Assembly (NCBI RefSeq): GCF_002261425.1
Contig: NZ_NEVJ01000003.1
Location: 1,860,001-1,924,000, forward strand
Reading direction: 5' to 3'
DNA length: 64,000 nt
DNA from: Bordetella genomosp. 9
Lineage (GTDB): Bacteria; Pseudomonadota; Gammaproteobacteria; Burkholderiales; Burkholderiaceae_B
The position numbers and the translations under genes are program-made. Shown one piece after another: positions 53,246 to 61,321 of the stretch; the first letter of the stretch is position 1, and every line of letters begins with the position of its first letter. The notes under the pieces are model-generated. The model was not told where the DNA came from. It worked only from the letters and a program-made list of their open reading frames with translations, and made no database searches.

Positions 53246-55297
53246 ATGCCCTCCTCCTTGCGGTACATCCTTAACGATAGGCAACTCTTCGCGGCCGGAC
53301 ACGAATTCGCGGATACCGGCGCCTATGAACTGCTGAGCGGACGGATCGAGTTCCTGGCCGATCCGCACGCGCCGGACCTCGCCCATGTCGTGGACCTGGA
53401 CAAGGCGGACCGCGACGCGAACGGACAGGTGGCTTACCGCGCGGATCTCCAGCTGCTCAAGCCCGTCGACATGGCGCGGGGCAATGGCCGGCTCTTTTTC
53501 GATTACGGCAATCGCGGCAACAAGCGCGCGCTGCAGTTTTTCAACGACGCGCCGCCGGTCAACCGGCCGGCCACGCTGGAACACGCGGGCAACGGCTTCC
53601 TGATGCGGCGCGGCTATACGGTCGCGTGGCTGGGCTGGCAGGGCGACCTGCTGCCAGGCGGCGGCCGCCTGCTGCTGGACGCCCCGATCGCGACCGACGG
53701 CGGCAAGCCCATCGTCGGCTGGGTCAGGACCGAGTTCGTGCCGACACGCGCCGGCACTTATGTCTATCCCTTGTCCAGCCTGGCATCGACGCGCAGCTAT
53801 CCAACATCCGACCTGGATACCCGGCACGCCATGCTGACGCGGCGCCGCTACGCGCATTCCCGTCGCCACGACATCCCAGCCGACGCCTGGACCTTCGCGC
53901 GATTGGAAAACGGCACGGGCGTGGACAGCCAGGGCGAAGAACAGGCCATCGTCGCGTCCCGCCACCACATCCTGCTGCACCAGGGCTTCGAACCGGGCTG
54001 GATCTACGAGCTGTGCTACCGCGCCCAGGATCCGCGCGTGCTCGGGCTGGGCCACGTCGCGGTGCGCGATTTCATCAGCTTCCTGAAGTACCACGACGCG
54101 GACGGCGCCGGCCAGCCCAATCCCCTGGGACAAGGCAGCTTGCGTCCGGCCAAGGCTTACGCCTGGGGCCGATCGCAGACCGGCCGTTGCATCCGCGATT
54201 TCGTCCATGGCGGATTCAACGCCGATGCGAGCAATCGGCGCGTCTTCGATGGCGTCATGCCGCACGTCGCCGGCGCCGGCAAGATGTGGATGAACCAGCG
54301 CTTCGCCAACGTGACGCTGCTGCCGGGCCAGCATTACGAAAACCACGATACCCCGGCCGATCGCTTTCCGTTTTCGTACGCGGCCTGCACGGACGTGCAC
54401 AGCGGCCGCACGGATGCCATCCTCAAACGGCCTGACACCGATCCGCTGGTCATCCACACCGACAGTTCTTCGGAATACTGGCATCGTCGGGCCAGCCTGG
54501 CGCACACGGATACCGAAGGCCAGGACTTGGCGCAGCCGGATACCGTCCGCATGTACATGTGGTCGTCCTCCCAGCATTTCAGCGCGCCGGGGCCCTTGCG
54601 TCCCAGTGCCGGCCTGAGCACCAACTACCAGAACTGCGTGTCGACGTCCTTCTTCTTTCGCGCGCTGCTGGACTGCATGGACGCATGGGCCACGCACGGC
54701 ACGCCGCCGCCGGCCAGCCGCATACCGACGCGCGCCGACGGCACGCTGTGCGACCACGAGACGTGGAAGACGCAATTTCCCGCGATCCCGGGCCAGATGA
54801 TCCCCACCTCGCCCAGCACCTTGGAGTTGGTCGATTTTGGGCCCGACCTCGATCGCGGCGACGTCTATCCGCAACCGCGCGTGCTGCCGGGCCGGGCCTA
54901 CCCGACCCTGGTACCCGCGGTGGACCGGGACGGCCTGGACGTGGCCGGCGTACATGCACCCGCCGTGCGGGCACCGCTGGGCACCTATACCGGCTGGAGC
55001 ATGCGCAGGCGCGAATTCGGCAACGGCGCCATGCTGGGGACCACCGGCAGCTACGTTCCCCTGCCCGACACGCCGGACGAGCAGCGCTTGACGGGCGATC
55101 CCCGTTCCTCCATCCTGAGCCGCTACGGCAGCGCCCAGGGCTATCGCGACGCGATCGAGCGGGCGGCGCAAAGTTTGGTCGAACAACGGTTCATGCTGCA
55201 GGAAGACCTGCCGCGCGTGGTCGGGGAAGCGGGCATATGGGGCCGTCCGCGCCACGACACCCGGCTCGACGCCGGCGAGGTCATGGACCAGGAATAA
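53246..55297 (+). CDS. Alpha/beta hydrolase domain-containing protein (683 aa)
   Basis: 683 aa. The nucleophile elbow is GRSQTG within AYAWGRSQTGRCIRDFVHGGFNADASNRRVF, so the serine lies near residue 313. The N-terminal 200 residues carry a beta-rich region (LFFDYGNRGNKRALQFFNDAP, VAWLGWQGDLLPG). This matches the large Abhydrolase_10-like family of unknown specificity. No signal peptide. It lies 51 bp after a Bug gene and 9 bp before an Ldh-family gene, in one operon. It may hydrolyse an ester or amide of the substrate taken in. Confidence 0.82.
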   Translation: MPSSLRYILNDRQLFAAGHEFADTGAYELLSGRIEFLADPHAPDLAHVVDLDKADRDANGQVAYRADLQLLKPVDMARGNGRLFFDYGNRGNKRALQFFNDAPPVNRPATLEHAGNGFLMRRGYTVAWLGWQGDLLPGGGRLLLDAPIATDGGKPIVGWVRTEFVPTRAGTYVYPLSSLASTRSYPTSDLDTRHAMLTRRRYAHSRRHDIPADAWTFARLENGTGVDSQGEEQAIVASRHHILLHQGFEPGWIYELCYRAQDPRVLGLGHVAVRDFISFLKYHDADGAGQPNPLGQGSLRPAKAYAWGRSQTGRCIRDFVHGGFNADASNRRVFDGVMPHVAGAGKMWMNQRFANVTLLPGQHYENHDTPADRFPFSYAACTDVHSGRTDAILKRPDTDPLVIHTDSSSEYWHRRASLAHTDTEGQDLAQPDTVRMYMWSSSQHFSAPGPLRPSAGLSTNYQNCVSTSFFFRALLDCMDAWATHGTPPPASRIPTRADGTLCDHETWKTQFPAIPGQMIPTSPSTLELVDFGPDLDRGDVYPQPRVLPGRAYPTLVPAVDRDGLDVAGVHAPAVRAPLGTYTGWSMRRREFGNGAMLGTTGSYVPLPDTPDEQRLTGDPRSSILSRYGSAQGYRDAIERAAQSLVEQRFMLQEDLPRVVGEAGIWGRPRHDTRLDAGEVMDQE

Positions 55298-55306
55298 GGC
55301 GCCACG

Positions 55307-56320
55307 ATGGATGACTCGGTTCACCTGTCCCTGGAAGATGTCTACACGCTGTCCTTCGATGTCCTGACGAGCCGCGGCTACTCCCGTCCGCACGCGGAGG
55401 CGATCGCGGAAACGATCACCGCCGGCCAGCGCGACGCCTGCCACTCGCACGGGCTGTATCGCCTGTTCATGTGCGTGGATACCATGCGGGCGGGCCGCGT
55501 GGATCCCGCCGCGGTTCCGGAAATCTCGCACCCGGCGCCCGCCATCGTGCAGGCGGATGCCCGGCACGGCTTTTCGCTGCTGGCCTTCCGGCAGGGCCTG
55601 CCGCATCTGGTGGAAAAGGCCCATCGCTGCGGGATCGCCGCCCTGGCGATCAACGACTGCTTCCACTTCTCGGCCCTGTGGCCCGAAGTCGAAGCGATTG
55701 CGGCACACGGCCTCGCGGCCATTGCCATGACGCCCAGCCACAGCTGGGTGGCGCCGGCCGGCGGCACCCGACCCGTGTTCGGTACCAACCCATTCGCATT
55801 CGCCTGGCCGCGCGCGGGCAAGGACCCATACGTCTTCGACTTCGCGACCAGCATGGTCGCGCGCGGCGAAATCGAACTGCATCGCCGCGCCGGGCGGCCC
55901 ATTCCGGAAGGGTGGGCGGTGGACAAGGAAGGCCGCCCCACCACGGATCCGGCCCAGGCCCTGGATGGTGCCATGCTGACCTTCGGCTCGTACAAGGGAT
56001 CGGCGCTGTCGGCGATGATAGAACTGCTGGCCGGCCCACTGATCGGCGACCTGACCAGCCTGCAATCGCGCGCCTTCGACGCCGGCGCGAACGCCACGCC
56101 TTTCCATGGCGAGCTGCTCATCGCGCTGGATCCGGCGCTGCTGGGGCGCGGCAGGACGGCGCAGAGCGAAGCCGCGGCGGAGGCGTTGTTCGACGCCATC
56201 GTGGGCCAGGGCGCGAGATTGCCCTCGCAGCGCCGCTTCGAAGCCAGGAAGGAAAGTATCGAGCATGGCGTCAGGATCAGCCGGTCGCTGTACGACGACA
56301 TCCGCAAGCTCGCTGCCTGA
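55307..56320 (+). CDS. Ldh-family oxidoreductase (possible Delta1-pyrroline/piperideine-2-carboxylate reductase)
   Basis: 337 aa of the malate/L-lactate dehydrogenase (not the classical LDH) family. Family marks are AGQRDACHSHGLYRLFMCVD and GFSLLAFRQGLPHLVEKA, IAALAINDCFHFSALWPEVEAIA and VFGTNPFAFAWPR. Members include NAD(P)H-dependent reductases of cyclic imines such as pyrroline-2-carboxylate (DpkA, LhpD). Nearby proline racemase, ProC-like and DapA-like genes support an imino-acid role, but ureidoglycolate or sulfolactate dehydrogenase remains possible. It overlaps no neighbour and converges on a ProC-family gene. Confidence 0.88.
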   Translation: MDDSVHLSLEDVYTLSFDVLTSRGYSRPHAEAIAETITAGQRDACHSHGLYRLFMCVDTMRAGRVDPAAVPEISHPAPAIVQADARHGFSLLAFRQGLPHLVEKAHRCGIAALAINDCFHFSALWPEVEAIAAHGLAAIAMTPSHSWVAPAGGTRPVFGTNPFAFAWPRAGKDPYVFDFATSMVARGEIELHRRAGRPIPEGWAVDKEGRPTTDPAQALDGAMLTFGSYKGSALSAMIELLAGPLIGDLTSLQSRAFDAGANATPFHGELLIALDPALLGRGRTAQSEAAAEALFDAIVGQGARLPSQRRFEARKESIEHGVRISRSLYDDIRKLAA

Positions 56321-56337
56321 CGGGAGCCTCAGGCAGC

Positions 56338-57111
56338 TCAAGCCTTGCGTATACGCTGCAGTATCCGGTCCAGCGCCGGCCCGAACGCGTCGAAGGCCCC
56401 CTGCGCGGACAGATCCTGGATCACCTGTTCGTTCAATCCGCCCCGCGTGGAGAACTCCGTGGCCAGCTCGGCGAACGAAGTGTCGGTGTCCTTGGCGACG
56501 GCACTCAAGCCGGCGTAGAACGAGGCCAGGTAGGCCCGGGTGGTGGCGGCATCGACGCCGTTTGCCTGCAGCCATACGCCCTGGGTGTGCAACATGGTGA
56601 AGAAGCTTCCCATGAGCGCCGTCGCGGCGAACAGCACGTCGAATCCGGCTTCGTCCGCGACTTCCAGGCCCATGCCCACCTGGTCGAACAGGCGCGCGGC
56701 CAGCGGATCGGCGGGATGAATGATGGTCGTTCCCAGGCCGCGCGCCACCATGGGCAGCGGCGCCAGGCGGGTAATGCGCGCGACGTCCGGCAGCAGCGTC
56801 GCGAGCCGGTCCATCCTGAACGTCGAGATGAAACTGAGTACATGGTGGCGCGGCGCGAAGCGCAGGCCGGCCAGCACGTCCAGCGCGATCTGCGGGCGCA
56901 CGGCCAGGCAGACGACGTCGCAGGCGTCCAGTACGTCCTGGTTGTCGGCCGCCACGCGCACGAAAGGGTAGCTCGCGGCCAGCCGCGCCGCCGTGTCGGC
57001 ATTGCGCGGCGATACCACGACCTGGGCGGGCCTGGCGGGGGAAGCCGCGAGCCCCTGTATCACCGCCTCGGTAATGCTGCCGGTACCGATGAAACCGATT
57101 CGTTCAAGCAT
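56338..57111 (-). CDS. Pyrroline-5-carboxylate reductase family protein
   Basis: 257 aa from MLERIGFIGTGSITEAVIQGL, the NADP-binding motif. It continues with VVCLAVRPQIALDVLAGL, as ProC proteins do, and ends with a helical dimer domain (MGSFFTMLHTQGVW and ATEFSTRGGLNEQVIQDL), which has the TRGGLNEQ form instead of the usual TPGGTT. This suggests a paralogue acting on another imine, such as a hydroxylated pyrroline. It is transcribed with the proline racemase gene, 31 bp downstream of it. Confidence 0.88.
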   Translation of the reverse strand: MLERIGFIGTGSITEAVIQGLAASPARPAQVVVSPRNADTAARLAASYPFVRVAADNQDVLDACDVVCLAVRPQIALDVLAGLRFAPRHHVLSFISTFRMDRLATLLPDVARITRLAPLPMVARGLGTTIIHPADPLAARLFDQVGMGLEVADEAGFDVLFAATALMGSFFTMLHTQGVWLQANGVDAATTRAYLASFYAGLSAVAKDTDTSFAELATEFSTRGGLNEQVIQDLSAQGAFDAFGPALDRILQRIRKA

Positions 57112-57142
57112 CTTGGAATCCTTGTCCCGCGACATGATCGTT

Positions 57143-58204
57143 TCACTTCCGCGATTTGATGAGTTTGTCGTCCACCGCTTCCTGCCAGGTATCCGCCAGC
57201 GTGAAACCCAGCGGAAAAGGATCGCTCGGATCGACGCCGAACTGGGTGATCCCCGTGATCCAGGCCTGCCCCGCCACGGTCGAACCGATAGCGGGGTAAT
57301 CGCCCACCGTGGTCGTCGACGTGATGCGGGACTCGAATTCCGTGCCGATGATGGACTCGTGTATGAAGGTTTCGCCCACGGCGATCTGCCCCTTGGCGTG
57401 CATCACGGCCAAGCGGGCCGACGTGCCGGTGCCGCAGGGCGACCGGTCGCAGCGTCCCGGCGACACGACGACCGCGTTGCGCGCCCGCAGCACGCCTGCT
57501 TCGCGGCGCAGCGGCAGGACGAATTCCGTCTGGGTGATGCCCTTGATATGGGGGTTCAGAGGATGTGGCGAAGGCAGCTGTTCGGCCGCCGCGGCCTTGA
57601 TGCTCTGGCCCAGTTCGCAGATGTCCCGCGCTTCGTCGGGCGTCAGGCCGAAGCCGAGCGCGGCGGCATCGACGATGACGTACGTCATGCCGCCGAAGCC
57701 CACGTCCACCTTCAGGCTACCGGTACCGGGTACTTCGACCATCCGGTCCAGGTGGTTCGCGAAGGCCGGCTGATTGGTGAACTCGACGCTGGTCACCTTG
57801 CCATCGGCGCACGTGCAGCGCACCAGGATCAGGCCGGCGGGCGATTCCAGCATGATCTCGGTCATGGGTTCGGTCATGGGCAGTATGCCGGTTTCCAGCA
57901 GCACGGTCGCCACGCATATCGTGTTCGACCCCGACATGGCTGGATACTCCATGGATTCGGCGATGATGTATCCCATGCGCGCCTGAGGATCCGTGGCCGG
58001 CAGCACGAAATTGACGCTCTGGTTGGGGCCGCCCCTGGGCTCGAACAGGCAGATGCGCCTGAGGTCGTCGCGGTGCTCTTCGAAGTGCACCATCTTGTCG
58101 AACATGGTCTGGCCGGGCACGTCGATGACGCCGCCCGTCACCACGTGGCCGATCTCCCCGGCCGCATGGCAGTTCACCATGGTCAAGGTCTTGTTCCAAC
58201 GCAT
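57143..58204 (-). CDS. Proline racemase family protein (Ser/Cys type)
   Basis: 353 aa. The second catalytic cysteine is present (C257 in CDRSPCGTGTSARLA). The first catalytic position is serine: S91 in MSGSN replaces the usual MCGH. The family includes proline racemase, 4-hydroxyproline 2-epimerase and trans-3-hydroxy-L-proline dehydratase; Cys/Thr marks the dehydratase, Cys/Cys the racemase or epimerase. The Ser/Cys combination here fits a 3- or 4-hydroxyproline epimerase rather than the dehydratase. Neighbours: ProC-like, gamma-glutamyltransferase and DapA-like genes. Confidence 0.9.
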   Translation of the reverse strand: MRWNKTLTMVNCHAAGEIGHVVTGGVIDVPGQTMFDKMVHFEEHRDDLRRICLFEPRGGPNQSVNFVLPATDPQARMGYIIAESMEYPAMSGSNTICVATVLLETGILPMTEPMTEIMLESPAGLILVRCTCADGKVTSVEFTNQPAFANHLDRMVEVPGTGSLKVDVGFGGMTYVIVDAAALGFGLTPDEARDICELGQSIKAAAAEQLPSPHPLNPHIKGITQTEFVLPLRREAGVLRARNAVVVSPGRCDRSPCGTGTSARLAVMHAKGQIAVGETFIHESIIGTEFESRITSTTTVGDYPAIGSTVAGQAWITGITQFGVDPSDPFPLGFTLADTWQEAVDDKLIKSRK

Positions 58205-58258
58205 CCGTACTGCTCCTTCGATATCCGCCTGCCAGCCTGGCCTGCCATCCTTCTACCG

Positions 58259-60154
58259 TCAACGGCCCACCGCGTAGCCCTGCATACCGCGCGGATTCGC
58301 CGCCGCCTTCAGCAACCTGCGCCCGCCGGGAAGCATTTCCTGGGTGCAGGCGGTGATCCGGCCTTCCGACCAGGACGGCCCGACGGTGACGTCATGCCCA
58401 GCCTGGCGCAGCGCGTCGATCGTTTCGGGCGGGAACCGGTCCTCCAGTATCAGCCTGTTCAACTTGACCGGCCGCGGCCAGAACGACGTCACGAAATGCT
58501 CGATGTGCCAGGCGGGGCAGTCGATCGCTTCCTGCAGGTTCATGCCTTGCATGTGGCGGATCAGGAACGCCACCGTCCACTGGTCCTGCTGGTCGCCGCC
58601 CGGCGTGCCGAAGCACATATAGGGCCGGCCGCCGCGCAGGGCCAGGCCCGGCGACAGCGTGGTGGTCGGCCGCTTGCGCGGCTGCAGCGACGCCGGCAGC
58701 CCATCGTCCAGCCAGGCCATCTGCATGCGCGTCGTGATGGAGAAACCCAGTTCGGGGATGGTCGGACTGGCCGCCAGCCAGCCGCCCGAGGGCGTGGCCG
58801 ACACCATGTTTCCGTGCCGGTCGATCACGTCCAGATGGCAGGTATCGCCGACGAAGATTTCCTCGTCGGCCCATTTTTCCAGCGGGGGCAGCTGCGCGAA
58901 CGTCGGTTCGCCCACGCCGTAGCGCACGTCCGCGTCGCGCAGGGTGCGCTCCGCGATGCCCAGGTCCGGCAATCTCGGCGACACGCCGCCCGGCGAGCCG
59001 GGCCGGATCTCCCGGCTGGCGGTGGCGGCGATGAGCCCGGCGCGATCGCGAGCGTACGCCGTGCCCAGCAGGTTGCCGATCGGCACCGAGACGAAGTCGG
59101 GATCGCCGTACCAGGCCAGCCGGTCCGCGAAGGCCAGCTTCGCCGCCTCGGCGACGGTGTGGACGAACGCTGCGGACAGCGGGTCCTGGCGCTCCACCTT
59201 CAGCTCGCGCAGCATGGCGAGCTGCTGCAGGTGCACCGCGCCCTGCGACCAGGTGCCGCACTTGGCCACCGTGTAATCGCCGTAGTCCACCGTCAAAGGG
59301 TCTTCGTAGCTGGCGCGCCAGTCCGCCAGGTCGGCCTTGCGCAGCAGGCCCGGATTGCGCTGGCCCGTGGTGTCCCAGATCCGCTCCTGGCGGTAGAACC
59401 GGTCGATCGCGTCCGCGACGAAACCGCGATACCAGGCATCGAGCGCGGCGTCTATGCGCCCCGCCCTGTCGCTGCTGCGCGCCTCGGCCAGGTCGATGAT
59501 CCGGGTATAGGTCGCGGCGATGGCCGTGGAGCGCATCAGGCGATCAGGCCTCGGCACTTTGCCGCCCGGCAGCCAGGCCTGCGCCGACGTGGTCCACTCG
59601 TCGCGGAACAGCGGCGACACAGCCAGTATGGACGCCGCCACGCGGGGAACGATGGGAAAGCCATCGCGGGCATATTCGACGGCGGGCGCCAGGACGTCCG
59701 CCAGCTCCCAGGTGCCGTAGTCGCGCAGCAACGTCAACCACGCGCCGAACGCGCCCGGCACCGCCGCCGGCAGCAGGCCGATGCCCGGTATCTGGCTGAG
59801 CCCCTGACGGCGGAAATAGTCGGTGGTCGCAAGCTCGGGCGCGCCGCCCTGGCCGCACAGGCTGCGCATGCGCTTTTCGTTTTCGCTCCAGAAAAGCACG
59901 GGAACCTCGCCGCCCGGACCGTTCAGGTGCGGCTCGACGATCTGCAGCACGAAGCCGCCGGCGACCGCCGCGTCGAACGCGTTGCCGCCACGCTCCAGCA
60001 CGCTCATGGCGGTCTGCGAAGCAAGCCAATGGGTACTGGATACCACGCCGTTGGTACCTCTGATCTCCGGCCGCGTGGTGAAGGCATCCGACATTCCGAG
60101 ACTCTTGTCTATCGATGGGACATCTACGATAGCGGGCTGGTTTCCCCGCATCAT
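58259..60154 (-). CDS. Gamma-glutamyltransferase family protein
   Basis: 631 aa (an internal ATG at 60094, MSDAFTTRPE, is also possible). The N-terminal part has GTNGVVSSTHWLASQTAMSVLERGGNAFDAAVAGGFVLQIVEPH. The autocleavage nucleophile is T438 in GDTCHLDVIDRHGNMVSATPSGGWL. The oxyanion region reads RPTTTLSP, threonines in place of the usual serines, and is followed by CFGTPGGDQQDQ. No obvious signal peptide. Such GGT-like enzymes include glutathione hydrolases and cephalosporin acylases. Divergent from a LysR gene across only 47 bp. Confidence 0.9.
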   Translation of the reverse strand: MMRGNQPAIVDVPSIDKSLGMSDAFTTRPEIRGTNGVVSSTHWLASQTAMSVLERGGNAFDAAVAGGFVLQIVEPHLNGPGGEVPVLFWSENEKRMRSLCGQGGAPELATTDYFRRQGLSQIPGIGLLPAAVPGAFGAWLTLLRDYGTWELADVLAPAVEYARDGFPIVPRVAASILAVSPLFRDEWTTSAQAWLPGGKVPRPDRLMRSTAIAATYTRIIDLAEARSSDRAGRIDAALDAWYRGFVADAIDRFYRQERIWDTTGQRNPGLLRKADLADWRASYEDPLTVDYGDYTVAKCGTWSQGAVHLQQLAMLRELKVERQDPLSAAFVHTVAEAAKLAFADRLAWYGDPDFVSVPIGNLLGTAYARDRAGLIAATASREIRPGSPGGVSPRLPDLGIAERTLRDADVRYGVGEPTFAQLPPLEKWADEEIFVGDTCHLDVIDRHGNMVSATPSGGWLAASPTIPELGFSITTRMQMAWLDDGLPASLQPRKRPTTTLSPGLALRGGRPYMCFGTPGGDQQDQWTVAFLIRHMQGMNLQEAIDCPAWHIEHFVTSFWPRPVKLNRLILEDRFPPETIDALRQAGHDVTVGPSWSEGRITACTQEMLPGGRRLLKAAANPRGMQGYAVGR

Positions 60155-60173
60155 CGGATCTTCTCATTGTGGG

Positions 60174-60189
60174 ATAAGCTAGCGCTTAT
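60174..60189. promoter_or_regulatory. Inverted repeat between GGT and LysR genes
   Basis: ATAAGC-TAGC-GCTTAT is a perfect 16-bp palindrome (with a self-complementary centre), 12 bp from the LysR ATG and 20 bp from the GGT ATG. Likely the LysR autoregulatory site. Confidence 0.45.
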
Positions 60190-60201
60190 AGGAGCGTAGC
60201 C

Positions 60202-61158
60202 ATGGACCCCAGCGCACTGAATTTCGTGCGGCGCCTGAAAATCCGCCATTTTTCCGTGCTGATCGCGATCGCGGAGCATGGTTCCGTCACGCGCGCCGCC
60301 GATGCCCTGGGCATTTCGCAATCGGCGCTGACGCAGACGCTGGCCGAGGTCGAGAACATCTTCGGCAGCCCGCTGTTTTCGCGTACCTCGCGCGGCGTCG
60401 TGCCGACCGAACTGGGCAACATGGCGCTGGCGCGTTCGCGTCGTTTCCTGCAGGACGTGGAATTCTGGGAACGCGAAGTACAGGCCATGAGCTCCGGCTA
60501 TCGCACCCATCTCAACCTGGGCGTGGTCCCCCATCTTTCCAGCGCGCTGCTCGCCCGCACCGTGCGCACGCTGGTCCAGCAGGTCAACCTGAGCCTGACC
60601 CTGCATCGCGGCAATACCCGCCAGTTGCTCAAGCTGCTGCGCGAGCGCAAGGTCGACTGCGTGGTCGGCAGGCTCCCGCCGGACGACGACCTGGTCGGGT
60701 TGAGCCATCGCCTGCTGTACGAGCAGCGGCCGGCGCTGGTGGCCCATCCGGCGCTGGCCGCGCGCCTGGGCAAGCGGGACGTGCAGCTCAAGGACCTGTC
60801 GAGCGCACGCTGGCTGCTGCCCTTGCCCGATACGCCCACACGCCAGCGCCTGAACGACGAGTTCCGCAAGCACAAGCTGGTGCCCCCCGCCCCGATCATC
60901 GAGACCGAATCGTCCGAAGTCATCGAGGAGATGATCGCCAGCGACGACGGCATGGTCTCCATCGTGCCGGAAGACGTGGCCAACGATTTCCGTGGCCGGG
61001 GCCGCGTCGCCACGCTGGACCTGCGGCTGCAGTGGATGCTGCCCGCCATCCACATCATCTCCGAAGCGCGCGACCAACCCCTGCCCGCCGAAGAGCACCT
61101 GGCCGCCAGCCTCGTCCGGCTGCGCAACGAAATGAACGCCGCCGCGGCGCAGCCATAA
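60202..61158 (+). CDS. LysR-family transcriptional regulator
   Basis: 318 aa. HTH residues 10-70 (RRLKIRHFSVLIAIAEHGSVTRAADALGISQSALTQTLAEVENIFGSPLFSR). The effector domain runs LNLGVVPHLSSALLARTVRTLV. It belongs to the GbpR/PcaQ-like group with an N-terminal variation. GGAGCG is 8 nt before the ATG. Divergent from gamma-glutamyltransferase, and upstream of a Bug/DapA-family pair, either of which could be its target. Confidence 0.92.
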   Translation: MDPSALNFVRRLKIRHFSVLIAIAEHGSVTRAADALGISQSALTQTLAEVENIFGSPLFSRTSRGVVPTELGNMALARSRRFLQDVEFWEREVQAMSSGYRTHLNLGVVPHLSSALLARTVRTLVQQVNLSLTLHRGNTRQLLKLLRERKVDCVVGRLPPDDDLVGLSHRLLYEQRPALVAHPALAARLGKRDVQLKDLSSARWLLPLPDTPTRQRLNDEFRKHKLVPPAPIIETESSEVIEEMIASDDGMVSIVPEDVANDFRGRGRVATLDLRLQWMLPAIHIISEARDQPLPAEEHLAASLVRLRNEMNAAAAQP

Positions 61159-61321
61159 GCTGCGCCTAATCGCGCGATCAAAAAAACCGGTTTCCCGCCG
61201 GTGTCACATTCCTAACATGAACGACATGCGATCGGCTTTGTACGACGCATGACTCGACGCGGCGCGGATGCGGCCCCCGCCGGCCAGTGTCGCGCGAGTG
61301 GAAACACACAAGGGGAATACC

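Noticed and set aside
52094..56575. Very long antisense open frame (about 1490 codons)
   Set aside because: It runs across several well-supported plus-strand genes, is rich in Arg, Gly, Ala and Pro as GC-rich antisense frames are, and shows no domain. The same holds for the antisense frames at 36587-38548 and 56993-60199.
61180..61200. Terminator after the LysR gene at 60202-61158
   Set aside because: The A-tract precedes an imperfect stem, and no clear T-run follows on the plus strand.
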